Source of the DNA: JALHFZ01 sp963674625
Lineage (GTDB): Bacteria > Synergistota > Synergistia > Synergistales > Aminobacteriaceae
Assembly: GCA_963674625.2 (NCBI GenBank)
Contig: CAXXXO010000004.1
Coordinates: 1,240,001 to 1,304,000, forward strand
Direction of reading: 5' to 3'
DNA length: 64,000 nucleotides
Positions 6,797 through 15,534 of this stretch are shown here, piece after piece (positions within the stretch are counted from its first letter, which is position 1; every line of letters starts with the position of its first letter). A program made the translations under genes and the position numbers. The notes beneath the pieces were generated by a model. That model saw only the letters and a list, made by a program, of their open reading frames with translations, was not told the DNA's origin and searched no databases.

Positions 6797-8184
6797 TCCG
6801 GGCCGACATGGTTCTCAGAAACGGCAGGTTTTTCTCCGGCGGAGAGTTCTGCGACGGCGGCCTGGCCATTGCGGATGGCCGCATAGCCGCTCTCGGGGGC
6901 AACCCGTTTCTTCCGGAAGGGGAGCGGGAGATCGATCTGAAGGGGGCCGCCCTTCTTCCGGGGGGGGTGGATACCCACGTCCACGTCCGCGACCCCGGAA
7001 GGAGAGAGCGGGGGGACTTCGCCACGGAGAGTCTGGCCGCTGCGGCGGGAGGGATCACCACGATCCTCGAGATGCCCATTTCGAGTCCTCCCCAGTACAG
7101 TCCTGAAATTCTGCGTTCCAGGGTCAAAGCTGCTTCGGAGCGTTCCCGGGTCGACTTTGCCTTTTACGGGGCTGCGGGGAACCGTCCCGAGTTCATTCCG
7201 GCCCTCGCCGGGGCAGGGGTCGCAGCCTTCAAGACATTTCTCTTTCGGCCTCCTGCAGGACGGGGTGAGGAATTTGAGGGAACCTGCGCCGAGGACGACG
7301 GCAATCTTCTCGAAATACTTCAGGCTGTGGCCACAACCGGGAAGATCTGTGCCGTCCATGCAGAGAACGATCCCCTGATCTCCAGGCTTACAAAAGGACT
7401 GAAAGAACGGGGAGAACGGGATTTTTTCGCCCACGGAAAGGCCCGGCCCCCTTTGGCTGAGATCTCTGCCGTGGAAAAAATTCTCTGGTTTGCCCGTTCT
7501 GCGGGGGCCCGGGTCAGCATCTGCCATATCTCCACGCCTGATGCCATGGAGCTTGTCCGGCGGGCGAAGAACGAGGGGATGGATGTCTTTGCCGAGACCT
7601 GCCCCCAGTATCTCTTCCTCTGCGAGGAGGATGTGGCTCACCTCGGCCCCTTCGCGAAGTTCAACCCTCCCATCCGCAGACGGGAGTCCATGGAGAAGCT
7701 GTGGAACTATGTAACCGACGGCACGGTTGACTTCATCGGCGGAGATCACGGCCCCTTCCTTCTCTCGGAAAAGGAGCCGGGAATTGAGGATATTTTCGCC
7801 GCCCCGGCCGGTTCCACGGGGTTTGAGGAGAGGCTGCCCCTCTTCGTCACAGCAGTTCGGGAGGGAAAGCTCACGGCGAAGCGCATGGTGGACCTGCTCT
7901 CGGGAAACGCCGCGCGGATCTTCGGCCTCGCCCCCCGCAAAGGCTCCCTTGCAGTGGGGGCCGACGCAGATATTGCCGTGGTGAATATGGACGAGGAGTT
8001 CAGGATAAAGGCGGCAGAGATGAAGACCGCCGGACGGGAAATTGCCCGCCTCTACGAGGGGCGGCGCGTTTTCGGAAGGGTGCTCATGACCCTTGTCCGG
8101 GGAGGAATCGTCTTTTCCCGGGAAGGCCTGGATACCCTTGCGGCAGGGTGGGGCAAGCACCTTTTCCCCGCTGAAAAAAATTGA
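6793..8184 (+). CDS. Cyclic amidohydrolase (hydantoinase/allantoinase/dihydroorotase family), copy 1
   Basis: A 463-residue TIM-barrel amidohydrolase that opens cyclic ureides or amides. Metal-binding motifs are the HVHVRDPG strand (about 64-71), the lysine of VAAFKTFL, expected to be carbamylated, the His of AVHAEND, the His of ICHISTP and the Asp of GGDHGPF. The C-terminal NAARIFGLAPRKGSLAVGADADIAVV is the usual beta-sandwich return. The start at 6793 overlaps the iclR stop; the frame stays open far upstream but that part is antisense-like filler. The family motif TCPHYL reads TCPQYL here, whereas the next gene keeps the His. Family features do not decide between hydantoinase and allantoinase activity; copy 2 next door is clearly a paralogue. 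Confidence 0.88.
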   Translation: MIRADMVLRNGRFFSGGEFCDGGLAIADGRIAALGGNPFLPEGEREIDLKGAALLPGGVDTHVHVRDPGRRERGDFATESLAAAAGGITTILEMPISSPPQYSPEILRSRVKAASERSRVDFAFYGAAGNRPEFIPALAGAGVAAFKTFLFRPPAGRGEEFEGTCAEDDGNLLEILQAVATTGKICAVHAENDPLISRLTKGLKERGERDFFAHGKARPPLAEISAVEKILWFARSAGARVSICHISTPDAMELVRRAKNEGMDVFAETCPQYLFLCEEDVAHLGPFAKFNPPIRRRESMEKLWNYVTDGTVDFIGGDHGPFLLSEKEPGIEDIFAAPAGSTGFEERLPLFVTAVREGKLTAKRMVDLLSGNAARIFGLAPRKGSLAVGADADIAVVNMDEEFRIKAAEMKTAGREIARLYEGRRVFGRVLMTLVRGGIVFSREGLDTLAAGWGKHLFPAEKN

Positions 8185-8217
8185 TATGAGCTTCAAATTC
8201 AAGGGAGGTCGGTAGGA

Positions 8218-9621
8218 GTGAAGGCTGATTTAGTGATTCGAAACGGTCTGATCTACGCCAACGGCGAGCTTTTCAAGGGCGGCGTGGCTGTGAAGGACGG
8301 AAAGACGGCGGCAATCTGCGGAGAGGAGTATCTCCCCGATGCGGAGACGATTCTTGACGCGGGAGGCAACCCCGTTCTTCCCGGCGTGGTGGATACCCAT
8401 GTCCATGTGCGGGACCCCGGGCACCGCGAGCGGGGAACTTTTGTCACTGAGACGAAGGCTGCGGCGGCCGGTGGAGTGACCTGCTTCCTCGAGCACCCCA
8501 TCTCCTCGCCTCCCCCATATTCTCCCGAGATACTGCGCAACCGCATCAGGGTGGCCGAGCCCCAGGCTCTCGTGGACTACGCCTTTTTCGGTGCGGCGGG
8601 AGCCGAGTTCCCCGACGAGGTGGAGCGGGTGGCGAAGGAGGGGATCGTAGCCTTCAAGACCTTCCTCCACGAGCCCCCCGAGGGACGGGACGAGGAGTTC
8701 CGGGGGCTCACCATGGCCAACGACGGAGAGATACTCGACGGCTTCCGGGCCGTGGCGAAGACGGGGCTGATCCTGACCATCCACTCCGAGAACAACGACA
8801 TCATCCAGCGGCTGATCCGCCAGTTCCGGTCCGAGGGAAAGGTGGGATTCGAGTACCACTACAAATCCCGTCCCCCCATCAGCGAGATCGAGACGGTGGC
8901 CAAGCTGCTCCTCTTCGCGAAGGAGACTGGCACCAGGGTGAGCTTCGCCCACATCTCCACCCCCGAGGCGGCGGAACTCGTCAAGCGGGCCAAGCAGGAG
9001 GGGATGGACGTCTACCTTGAGACCTGCCCTCACTACCTCTTCCTCACGGAGGAGACCATCGACAAGTACGGCCCCTTCGCCAAGGGGAACCCCCCTCTCA
9101 GGAGCAGGGAGTCAATGGAAAAGCTGTGGAGCTACGTCAACGACGGTTCCGTGGATTTCATCGGCAGCGACCACGGCCCCTTCCTCGTCTCCGAGAAGGA
9201 GAAGGGGCTGAAGGACATCTTCACCGCTGCTGCAGGTCCCGCCTGCATAGAGATGACCCTCCCCCTGATGCTCACCGCCGTGCGGGACGGAAAGCTCACC
9301 ATGAAGCGGATGGTGGAGCTGCTCTGCGAAAACCCCGCCCGCACTTTCGGCCTCTGGCCCCGCAAGGGCGCCATCCGGGTGGGAGGGGACGCCGACTACG
9401 TCATCGTGGACATGAAGAACGAATATGAAGTGAACAACAAGGATTTCGTGACCCAGTCGAAGGACACCTCCCCTCTCTACAACGGCTTCCGTCTCGTGGG
9501 CAGACCCCTGACCACCGTGGTGAGAGGGCGGGTCGTCATGAAGGACCGGAAGATCGACGATTCCGCCGAGGGGTGGGGGAAACTGCAGCTTCCCGAGTGG
9601 GCGGGGAAGAAAAAGAGATGA
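8218..9621 (+). CDS. Cyclic amidohydrolase (hydantoinase/allantoinase/dihydroorotase family), copy 2
   Basis: A 467-residue paralogue of the preceding gene, starting at GTG 8218 behind a GGTAGGAG ribosome site. All binuclear metal ligands are visible: HVHVRDPG (about 62-69), the lysine in VAFKTFLHEPP, His in TIHSENN, His in FAHISTP, TCPHYL and Asp in GSDHGPF. The C-terminal NPARTFGLWPRKGAIRVGGDADYVIV matches copy 1. The enzyme would hydrolyse the C-N bond of a hydantoin, dihydropyrimidine or allantoin-type ring to an N-carbamoyl or ureido acid, which the amidohydrolase at 14.3 kb could process. Two tandem copies suggest either two ring substrates or a hetero-oligomer. It overlaps the racemase gene by 4 bp. 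Confidence 0.9.
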   Translation: MKADLVIRNGLIYANGELFKGGVAVKDGKTAAICGEEYLPDAETILDAGGNPVLPGVVDTHVHVRDPGHRERGTFVTETKAAAAGGVTCFLEHPISSPPPYSPEILRNRIRVAEPQALVDYAFFGAAGAEFPDEVERVAKEGIVAFKTFLHEPPEGRDEEFRGLTMANDGEILDGFRAVAKTGLILTIHSENNDIIQRLIRQFRSEGKVGFEYHYKSRPPISEIETVAKLLLFAKETGTRVSFAHISTPEAAELVKRAKQEGMDVYLETCPHYLFLTEETIDKYGPFAKGNPPLRSRESMEKLWSYVNDGSVDFIGSDHGPFLVSEKEKGLKDIFTAAAGPACIEMTLPLMLTAVRDGKLTMKRMVELLCENPARTFGLWPRKGAIRVGGDADYVIVDMKNEYEVNNKDFVTQSKDTSPLYNGFRLVGRPLTTVVRGRVVMKDRKIDDSAEGWGKLQLPEWAGKKKR

Positions 9622-10316
9622 AGAAGCCCCGCATTCTCATCATCAACCCCAACAGCAGCCTTGAGATGACCGGGGCGATCCAGAAGAACGCCCTCGCCTT
9701 CGCCGGGGGGGACATGGAGATCCTTACGGTTCCCACCCCCGGCACGTCCCCCTTCATCGCAACCTACGAGGACCATGCCCTTGCCGCCCCGGGGATGATG
9801 GAGCTTCTGCGGAAGAACGAGAAGGACTGGGATGCCTTCATCGTCGCCTGCCATGGTGATCCGAATCTCGACCTGATGAAGGAAATATCTACCAAACCGG
9901 TGGTCGGCATCGCCGAGGCCTCCATGAAGATCGCCACCATGCTCGGCCACAGCTTTTCGGTCATTGCCCCGGTGGAGCGGACAGTACCCAACAAGAAGGC
10001 CCTGATTGAAAAGTACGGCCTTACCAGGGATGCCGCCTCTGTTCGGCCCGCAAGCATCGAAGAGGGGGAGGGCGAAGCGGAGCGGCTGATCGCCGCGGGC
10101 CGGCGGGCCATCGAAGAAGATGGAGCCGAGGTGCTCGTCCTCGGCTGCGCAGGGTTTGCCGGGCTCGACAAGCGGATGGAGCGGGAGCTGAAGGTCCCCG
10201 TCCTCGACGGAGTGATCTGCGCCCTCATTATCGCCTCGGGACTGGTGAAATACGGCGTCTCCATCAGCAAGAAGCGCCGGTACGACCATACCTTCGGAAA
10301 GAGAAAGGAGGCCTGA
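9618..10316 (+). CDS. Asp/Glu/hydantoin (allantoin) racemase family protein
   Basis: A 232-residue member of the Asp/Glu/hydantoin racemase superfamily. It starts with the family opening ILIINPNSS and carries the two catalytic cysteines expected of cofactor-independent racemases, one in VACHGDPNL (about residue 74) and one in VLGCAGFAGL (about 177). EASMKIATMLGHSFSVIAPVERT is the middle signature of the hydantoin-racemase subgroup. It would interconvert D and L forms of the cyclic substrate before or during ring opening. The ATG overlaps the upstream hydantoinase stop. Hydantoin racemase and allantoin racemase belong to the same subgroup, so the name depends on the true substrate. Confidence 0.88.
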   Translation: MKKPRILIINPNSSLEMTGAIQKNALAFAGGDMEILTVPTPGTSPFIATYEDHALAAPGMMELLRKNEKDWDAFIVACHGDPNLDLMKEISTKPVVGIAEASMKIATMLGHSFSVIAPVERTVPNKKALIEKYGLTRDAASVRPASIEEGEGEAERLIAAGRRAIEEDGAEVLVLGCAGFAGLDKRMERELKVPVLDGVICALIIASGLVKYGVSISKKRRYDHTFGKRKEA

Positions 10317-10399
10317 GAAGTTTTTTCGAAAAGCGCGGTACTGCTTCCCTTTTTACGGGAGAGACTGAAATATTCAAAAAATCAAGGAGGAACCCTTAC

Positions 10400-11416
10400 A
10401 TGAAGAACAGAAAGCGTCTGTTGATAGGAACACTGCTCGTCGCGCTGGTCCTTTCCTTCTCCTCCATGGCCTTCGGGAAGGACTTCGTCCTCGGCCATAC
10501 GGGACAGGCTTCCGTGACCTTCGCCCAGGCCGCCGATAAATTCGCCGAGTATCTTGCCAAGGAATCCAACGGGACCATGAAGCTTCAGGTGATGGGAGCC
10601 GCCGCCCTCGGGAACAACCGGGAGGGGATCGAGCAGATCCAGCAGGGAGTCACCGACTTCTGGCTCATCTCCACGGGGCTTCTCGCCCAGTTCAGCAAGG
10701 CCGTCTCGGTCTTCGACATCCCCTACCTCTTCAAGAGCGAGAAGGCGGGCCTCGATTTCGTGAACAGCGACCTCGCCATGGAAGTGGTGAAGCCCCTCGA
10801 AGAGAAAGGGATCAAGCCCCTCGGCTACTTCATCATGGGGTGGCGGCATATTCACAGCAACATCGCCGTCCGCAAACCCGAGGATCTGAAGGGCGTCAAG
10901 ATCCGCACCGAACCGGCCCCCATCCGCATGGGGATCTTCAAGGCCCTCGGAGCCAATCCCGTGCCCATGGATTTCGGCGAGGTTTTCACGTCCCTTCAGC
11001 AGGGGGTCATCGACGCGGGCGAGAATACCTTCGAAAACATCAAGTCCCAGGGGTTCCACACGGTCCAGAAGTACATCACCGTCGACGGGCACATCCTCGA
11101 CCCCATGCTCATCGTCATGTCCAAAAAATCCTGGGACAAGCTCTCCGACGGAGAAAAGGAAACCCTCATGAAGGCCGTGAAGGATACCACCGCCTGGGAG
11201 CAGGAGAACGTCTTCGCCAACGGCAAAAAAATCATGGAGGAGTTCAAGGCCGCTTCCACTCCCGAGGTCATCGTGCTCACCCCTGAAGAGCGGGCGGCCT
11301 TCCGGGAGGCGAGCAAGTCTGTGATCGAAGAAAACAAGGCCGACATCGACATGGCCATGTACGAAAAAATCAAGAAGTTCCAGGAATCCTACAAGGAAGA
11401 GGCTCCCAACAGCTAG
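10400..11416 (+). CDS. TRAP transporter solute-binding protein (DctP family)
   Basis: A 338-residue periplasmic solute receptor. A Sec signal peptide (residues 1 to about 26, KNRKRLLIGTLLVALVL followed by SSMAFGK) precedes a DctP fold: the start strand DFVLGHTG, the GAAALGNNREGIEQIQQG loop, the IPYLFKSEKAGLDFV hinge and the ligand-contact segment LKGVKIRTEPAPIRMGIFKALGANPVPMDFGEVFTSLQQGVIDA, where the conserved Arg in KIRT pairs with a substrate carboxylate. A strong GGAGG precedes the ATG. It delivers an organic acid to the DctQM permease encoded next. Context suggests a carboxylated ureide or N-carbamoyl acid, but this is inference. An attenuator-like hairpin separates it from dctQ. Confidence 0.93.
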   Translation: MKNRKRLLIGTLLVALVLSFSSMAFGKDFVLGHTGQASVTFAQAADKFAEYLAKESNGTMKLQVMGAAALGNNREGIEQIQQGVTDFWLISTGLLAQFSKAVSVFDIPYLFKSEKAGLDFVNSDLAMEVVKPLEEKGIKPLGYFIMGWRHIHSNIAVRKPEDLKGVKIRTEPAPIRMGIFKALGANPVPMDFGEVFTSLQQGVIDAGENTFENIKSQGFHTVQKYITVDGHILDPMLIVMSKKSWDKLSDGEKETLMKAVKDTTAWEQENVFANGKKIMEEFKAASTPEVIVLTPEERAAFREASKSVIEENKADIDMAMYEKIKKFQESYKEEAPNS

Positions 11417-11439
11417 AGATCCGTCCGAACCGAAGGAGA

Positions 11440-11458
11440 GGGGCCCTGAAAGGGGCCC
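11440..11458 (+). terminator. Attenuator hairpin between dctP and dctQ
   Basis: GGGGCCCT (11440-11447) pairs with AGGGGCCC (11451-11458) around a 3-nt GAA loop, 23 bp after the dctP stop, followed by TTCCTTTCC. The stem is strong but the T tract is broken, so it would give partial termination and more receptor than permease. Confidence 0.55.
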
Positions 11459-11495
11459 TTCCTTTCCAAAGGCGATGTGCCCTGGAGGTGTTTTC

Positions 11496-11996
11496 GTGAA
11501 ATTCATTTCATTTTTTGACCGGTATTTTGAAGAGACCCTCGCGGTGCTTCTCTTTTCCGCCATCCTTCTCATCGGAATGGAGCAGGTAGTCACCCGCTAT
11601 CTTCTCCGGTCGGTCCATTCCTGGGCAGAGGAGCTGATGCGCATCCTCTTCGTCGCCCTCAGCCTCGTCAGTTTTTCCCTCTGCGCGAAGAGACGGCAGC
11701 ATGTCAAGGTGGAGGTGCTGCAGATTGCCCTTCCTCCACGAATCGGGAAAATTATCTCCCTTTTCGCTTCCCTTGCTTTTCTTGGGTTCACCCTCCTCGT
11801 GGTGAAGTATTCCTACAACATCGCCCTGCTGCAGTATGAAAACAGCCAGACCACGGCGGCCATGGGTATTCCCGCCTGGACGTACTTCTCCCTCGGACCG
11901 GTGCTCTTTCTGCTGATGGCCTTCCGGATCGTTCAGAAGGATATTCTTCCCCTTCTCTTTTCCGGAGGAGATATCGAAGGGTCGCATCCGGCATGA
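11496..11996 (+). CDS. TRAP transporter small permease (DctQ family)
   Basis: A 166-residue membrane subunit with four predicted helices (about 12-33, 41-64, 84-104, 123-146) and the DctQ signature VKYSYNIALLQYENSQTTAAMGIPAWTYF, where Pro-Ala-Trp is nearly invariant. The longer frame begins at ATG 11475, but GTG 11496 is preferred because GGAGG lies 6 bp upstream and the residues after it match the usual N-terminus. DctQ supports and anchors DctM in the inner membrane and helps dock the receptor. It is followed 16 bp later by dctM. Confidence 0.9.
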   Translation: MKFISFFDRYFEETLAVLLFSAILLIGMEQVVTRYLLRSVHSWAEELMRILFVALSLVSFSLCAKRRQHVKVEVLQIALPPRIGKIISLFASLAFLGFTLLVVKYSYNIALLQYENSQTTAAMGIPAWTYFSLGPVLFLLMAFRIVQKDILPLLFSGGDIEGSHPA

Positions 11997-12012
11997 AAAG
12001 GAGAATGAAAAT

Positions 12013-13296
12013 ATGCTGACCGCAGTCTTCGGAGGAATGTTCCTCGCCCTTCTGCTGAGCATCCCCATAGCCGCGTCCATCGGCTTCAGCTGCCTGGCCT
12101 TCATCCCGTGGATCCCCGGCGGGCTCGACCGGGTCATGTTCTTCGTGGCCCAGCGGATGGTGGTCACCGCCGATTCCTTCACCCTGCTCGCCCTTCCCTT
12201 CTTCATTCTTGCGGGGACACTCATGTCCCACGGCGGAATCGCCCGGAAGCTCACCGACCTCGCCGAGGCCGTGGCTGGCGATTTCCCCGGCGGGCTCGGC
12301 ATCGCCGCCATCGTGGCCTGCATGTTCTTCGGCGCTGTCTCGGGATCCGGCCCAGCCACGGTGGCCGCCATAGGGACGGTCATGCTGCCCGCCATGCTCG
12401 AACGGGGGTACGGGGTCGGATTCTCCGGCGGCCTCGTGGCCTGTGCGGGCGGGATCGGGGTGCTCATCCCGCCGAGCGTTCCCATGATCGTCTACGGGGT
12501 GAACAGCGGCGTCTCCATCACGGACCTCTTCCTCGCGGGCCTTTTCCCCGGCATCATCGTCGGCCTCTTCCTGATGGTTCCGGCGATCTACATCTCCCGG
12601 AAAAACGGGTACGCGGGAAAACCAAGGGCCGGGGGAGCGGCCTGGATTCTGAAGAAAGTCTGGGAGGCGAAATCCGCCCTTCTCATGCCCCTCATCATTC
12701 TCGGAGGGATCTACACCGGGATATTCACCCCCACGGAGGCGGGAATCGTGGCCGTGGCCTACGCCATCATCCTCGGCTTTCTCACCCGGGGGCTCTCGTG
12801 GAGCGGGCTCTGCACCGCCATGGTGGAGGCGGCGATCATCACGGGATCGTGCATCTTCCTCATGGGTGCGGCCAGCGCCTTTGCCAAGCTGCTGCACATG
12901 AAGGACGTCCCCAACCTCATCTCCTCTATGATCTTCTCCTTCACCACAAACAAGTATCTCATCCTGCTGATGTTCAACCTGGTCTTCCTTCTCGGAGGAA
13001 TGTTCATCGACACCCTGTCGAACATCCTCATCTTCAGCCCCATCTTTTTGCCCCTGGCGCTGAAGATAGGCGTCGACCCCATCCACTTCGGGACCTTCAT
13101 CGTGGCGAACCTGGCCCTCGGAATGGCCACTCCGCCCATGGGGGTCGATCTCTTCGTGGCGTCGAATATCTGCAAAACCCCCTTTGAAAAGGTGCTGCGG
13201 GGGTCAGTCCCCTTCATGCTCTGGAACCTTGCGGCGGTGCTGCTGATCACCTATGTCCCCATGATCTCCCTATGGCCGCTGAAACTCTTCCGATAG
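12013..13296 (+). CDS. TRAP transporter large permease (DctM family)
   Basis: A 427-residue polytopic protein with about 11-12 membrane helices and the DctM hallmarks: ALPFFILAGTLMSHGGIARKL near residue 60, AAIVACMFFGAVSGSGPATVAAIGTVMLPAM (about 97-127), GGIGVLIPPSVPMIVYG, IFTPTEAGIVAVAYA and the C-terminal LALGMATPPMGVDLFVAS. It is the sodium-coupled transport channel of the TRAP system. With the receptor at 10.4 kb and dctQ it forms a complete transporter embedded in the ureide enzyme cluster, which argues that the transported solute is the substrate of these enzymes. Confidence 0.94.
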   Translation: MLTAVFGGMFLALLLSIPIAASIGFSCLAFIPWIPGGLDRVMFFVAQRMVVTADSFTLLALPFFILAGTLMSHGGIARKLTDLAEAVAGDFPGGLGIAAIVACMFFGAVSGSGPATVAAIGTVMLPAMLERGYGVGFSGGLVACAGGIGVLIPPSVPMIVYGVNSGVSITDLFLAGLFPGIIVGLFLMVPAIYISRKNGYAGKPRAGGAAWILKKVWEAKSALLMPLIILGGIYTGIFTPTEAGIVAVAYAIILGFLTRGLSWSGLCTAMVEAAIITGSCIFLMGAASAFAKLLHMKDVPNLISSMIFSFTTNKYLILLMFNLVFLLGGMFIDTLSNILIFSPIFLPLALKIGVDPIHFGTFIVANLALGMATPPMGVDLFVASNICKTPFEKVLRGSVPFMLWNLAAVLLITYVPMISLWPLKLFR

Positions 13297-13372
13297 AAGA
13301 TCTGGCTTTTGCGAAAGAGTTGAAGTACCATAATAGGAAACATTATGCACAGAAAAGGAGAGTGTTTTTGAA

Positions 13373-14266
13373 ATGAATACAGTTCGAGGAATTTTTGCTC
13401 CCATCGCCACGGCCTTCGATGCCTCGGGGGAGGTTAACTACGATGTTTTTGCCGAAAACGTGGTCTCCTTCGGAAAGACGAACCTTTCCGGGCTCGTGGT
13501 TCTCGGCAGCAACGGCGAGTTCACTCTTCTGTCCCACGATGAAAAGGTCAAACTCGTCGAGACGGCGAGGCAGCACCTTCCGAAGGAAAAAATGATCATT
13601 GCCGGAACGGGGTGCGAGTCCCTGAAGGAGACGGTGCAGCTCACGAAGGAGTGCGCGGACAAGGGGGCCGACGTGGCCCTCGTTGTGACCCCCAACTACT
13701 ACAAGAAGGACATGAACGAGGCGGCCCTCGAAAAGTTCTACACCATGCTCGCCGATGCCTCGCCCGTTCCCGTGATGATCTACAACATGCCCGGCAACTC
13801 GGGGGTGAATGTCCCCTCGTCCCTGACGGTGAAGCTCTCGGCCCACCCTAACATCACCGGAATCAAGGACAGCGGCGGCAACATCGTCCAGATCTCCGAA
13901 GTGCTCGGCCGGGCGACGAAGGATTTCTCCGTCTTCGCCGGATCAGGAAGCTATCTTCTGGCGACCCTCGTCCTCGGCGGAGTGGGCGGAACCCTCGCCG
14001 TGGCGAACGTCGTGCCTGACTACTGCGTGGAAATTCAGCAGGCCTTCGAGAGAGGCGACCTCGAAAAGGCCCGGAAGATGCAGCTCGCCCTCCTTCCCCT
14101 CAATGCCGCTGTGACGAGCCGTTTCGCCATCGGCGGAATGAAGGCGGCCATGGATATGGTAGGCTTCAAGGGCGGCCTTCCCCGGCTTCCCATCCTTCCC
14201 GCAAGCGACGAGACGAAGAAGGAGATTTCCCGGATCCTGAAGGAGCTGGGAATTCCCACGGTGTAG
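13373..14266 (+). CDS. DapA/HOGA-family class I aldolase (4-hydroxy-2-oxoglutarate aldolase-like)
   Basis: A 297-residue TIM-barrel Schiff-base aldolase. It has GSNGEF (about 43-48) rather than the GTTGE of true dihydrodipicolinate synthase, then AGTGCESLKETV, VVTPNYYKKDM, the catalytic Tyr in VMIYNMPGNSG and the Schiff-base Lys in ITGIKDSGGN (about residue 164). From memory, the GSNGEF, GCES and NAAVTSRFAI segments look strikingly like the mitochondrial HOGA1 enzyme, which cleaves 4-hydroxy-2-oxoglutarate to pyruvate and glyoxylate. That would link the cluster to glyoxylate and to the AGT-like aminotransferase. Other 2-oxo-acid aldol substrates are possible. It lies only 6 bp before the carbamoylase gene. 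Confidence 0.82.
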   Translation: MNTVRGIFAPIATAFDASGEVNYDVFAENVVSFGKTNLSGLVVLGSNGEFTLLSHDEKVKLVETARQHLPKEKMIIAGTGCESLKETVQLTKECADKGADVALVVTPNYYKKDMNEAALEKFYTMLADASPVPVMIYNMPGNSGVNVPSSLTVKLSAHPNITGIKDSGGNIVQISEVLGRATKDFSVFAGSGSYLLATLVLGGVGGTLAVANVVPDYCVEIQQAFERGDLEKARKMQLALLPLNAAVTSRFAIGGMKAAMDMVGFKGGLPRLPILPASDETKKEISRILKELGIPTV

Positions 14267-14272
14267 CCGGCC

Positions 14273-15463
14273 ATGATCGTCTCCCGGGACAGATTTCTCG
14301 CCGACCTCGAAGCCCTCGGGCTCATCGGCTGGGAGGACGGAAAGGGGATGAACCGCCCAGCCTTTTCTCCGAACTACGAAAAGGGGCTGCGCTTCGTCGA
14401 GGACCTCATGAAGAAGGCGGGGCTTGCCGCCAGGGTCGACGGGGCGGGCAACCTCTGGGGACGGCTTGAGGGGAGAGATCCTTCCCTTCCGGCTCTCATT
14501 GCGGGGTCCCATCTCGACGCTGTGCCGGGGGGAGGAAAGTATGACGGCCCCCTCGGCGTTTTGGCAGCCCTCGAGGCCGCCCGATCCTTCCGGGAGAAGA
14601 ACACCGAACTGAAGCACCCCCTGGAGGTCGTTGCCTTCACGGGCGAAGAGGGGGGGGAGATGGGAGGCACCTTCGGAAGCCGCGCGGCGGCAGGACTTCT
14701 CGAGGAGCCCCTGCCGGAGAAAAAACTCGCTTCCGTCGGGCTGACGGTCGACGGAGTCCGGTCGGCCCGGCGGGATCCTTCGGAGATTGCCTGCTATCTG
14801 GAACTGCACATCGAACAGGGCCCCTTCCTCGAGCGGCGGAACATCTCCATCGGCATTCCCACAGGGATCGTTGGGATCAGCCGGTACGCCGTGAGCCTGA
14901 CGGGGGAGGCCAACCATGCGGGGACAACCCCCATGAACGAAAGAAAAGATCCCATGAGAGCCGCCGCGGAGCTTCTTGCGGAATGGTTCTCCTGGGTGGA
15001 TATGCGGGACGATATGGTCTGCAACGTGGGGATATTCTCCCTCTATCCGGGAGCCGTCGCCATCGTACCGGAGCGGGCGGATTTCGTCCTGGAGATCCGC
15101 TCCCTCCGGGATGAGGTGATGGACGAAGCTGCCGCGGTCTTCCAAGGCCTTCTCGAAAAGCGGACGAAGGTCGCTGCCTGCATGGTCCCCACTGTCTGGA
15201 AGGGCGCGGTGGACTTGGCTCCATCCCTTCAGGACGCGGTGGAGAAGGGATGCGTCGATTTAGGGATTTCATCCGTTCGCATGCCGAGCGGCGCATCCCA
15301 CGACGCGAACCCCATGGCCCGCATCACTCCCGCCGGGATGATCTTTGTCCCCAGCAGGGGGGGAATCAGCCACTCCCGGGAGGAATATACTCCTCCCGAC
15401 GATCTGGTCCGGGGGGCCGAGATTCTCGCGCGGACGATCCTTGAGGCGGACGGAATGGTGTGA
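14273..15463 (+). CDS. Zn-dependent N-carbamoyl-L-amino acid / allantoate amidohydrolase (M20 family)
   Basis: A 396-residue M20/M28-type hydrolase of the hydantoinase-carbamoylase subfamily. Binuclear metal ligands are visible in order: His in AGSHLDAVP (about 80), Asp in GGKYDGPLGV (about 91), the catalytic Glu pair in FTGEEGGEMGG (about 126), His in YLELHIEQGPFLE (about 184) and the final His in RGGISHSREEY (about 366). NHAGTTPMNERKDPM is the dimerisation/substrate segment typical of N-carbamoyl amidohydrolases. It removes the carbamoyl group from the ring-opened ureide to give an amino acid, CO2 and ammonia, or acts on allantoate. It is the last gene of the island and is followed by a strong terminator. 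Confidence 0.9.
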   Translation: MIVSRDRFLADLEALGLIGWEDGKGMNRPAFSPNYEKGLRFVEDLMKKAGLAARVDGAGNLWGRLEGRDPSLPALIAGSHLDAVPGGGKYDGPLGVLAALEAARSFREKNTELKHPLEVVAFTGEEGGEMGGTFGSRAAAGLLEEPLPEKKLASVGLTVDGVRSARRDPSEIACYLELHIEQGPFLERRNISIGIPTGIVGISRYAVSLTGEANHAGTTPMNERKDPMRAAAELLAEWFSWVDMRDDMVCNVGIFSLYPGAVAIVPERADFVLEIRSLRDEVMDEAAAVFQGLLEKRTKVAACMVPTVWKGAVDLAPSLQDAVEKGCVDLGISSVRMPSGASHDANPMARITPAGMIFVPSRGGISHSREEYTPPDDLVRGAEILARTILEADGMV

Positions 15464-15534
15464 GGTTTTCGCAACGGATCCTTTTCCTATGAAGAGCTTC
15501 TTTTGAGAAAAAAAACAAAACCCTTTTCATGAAG

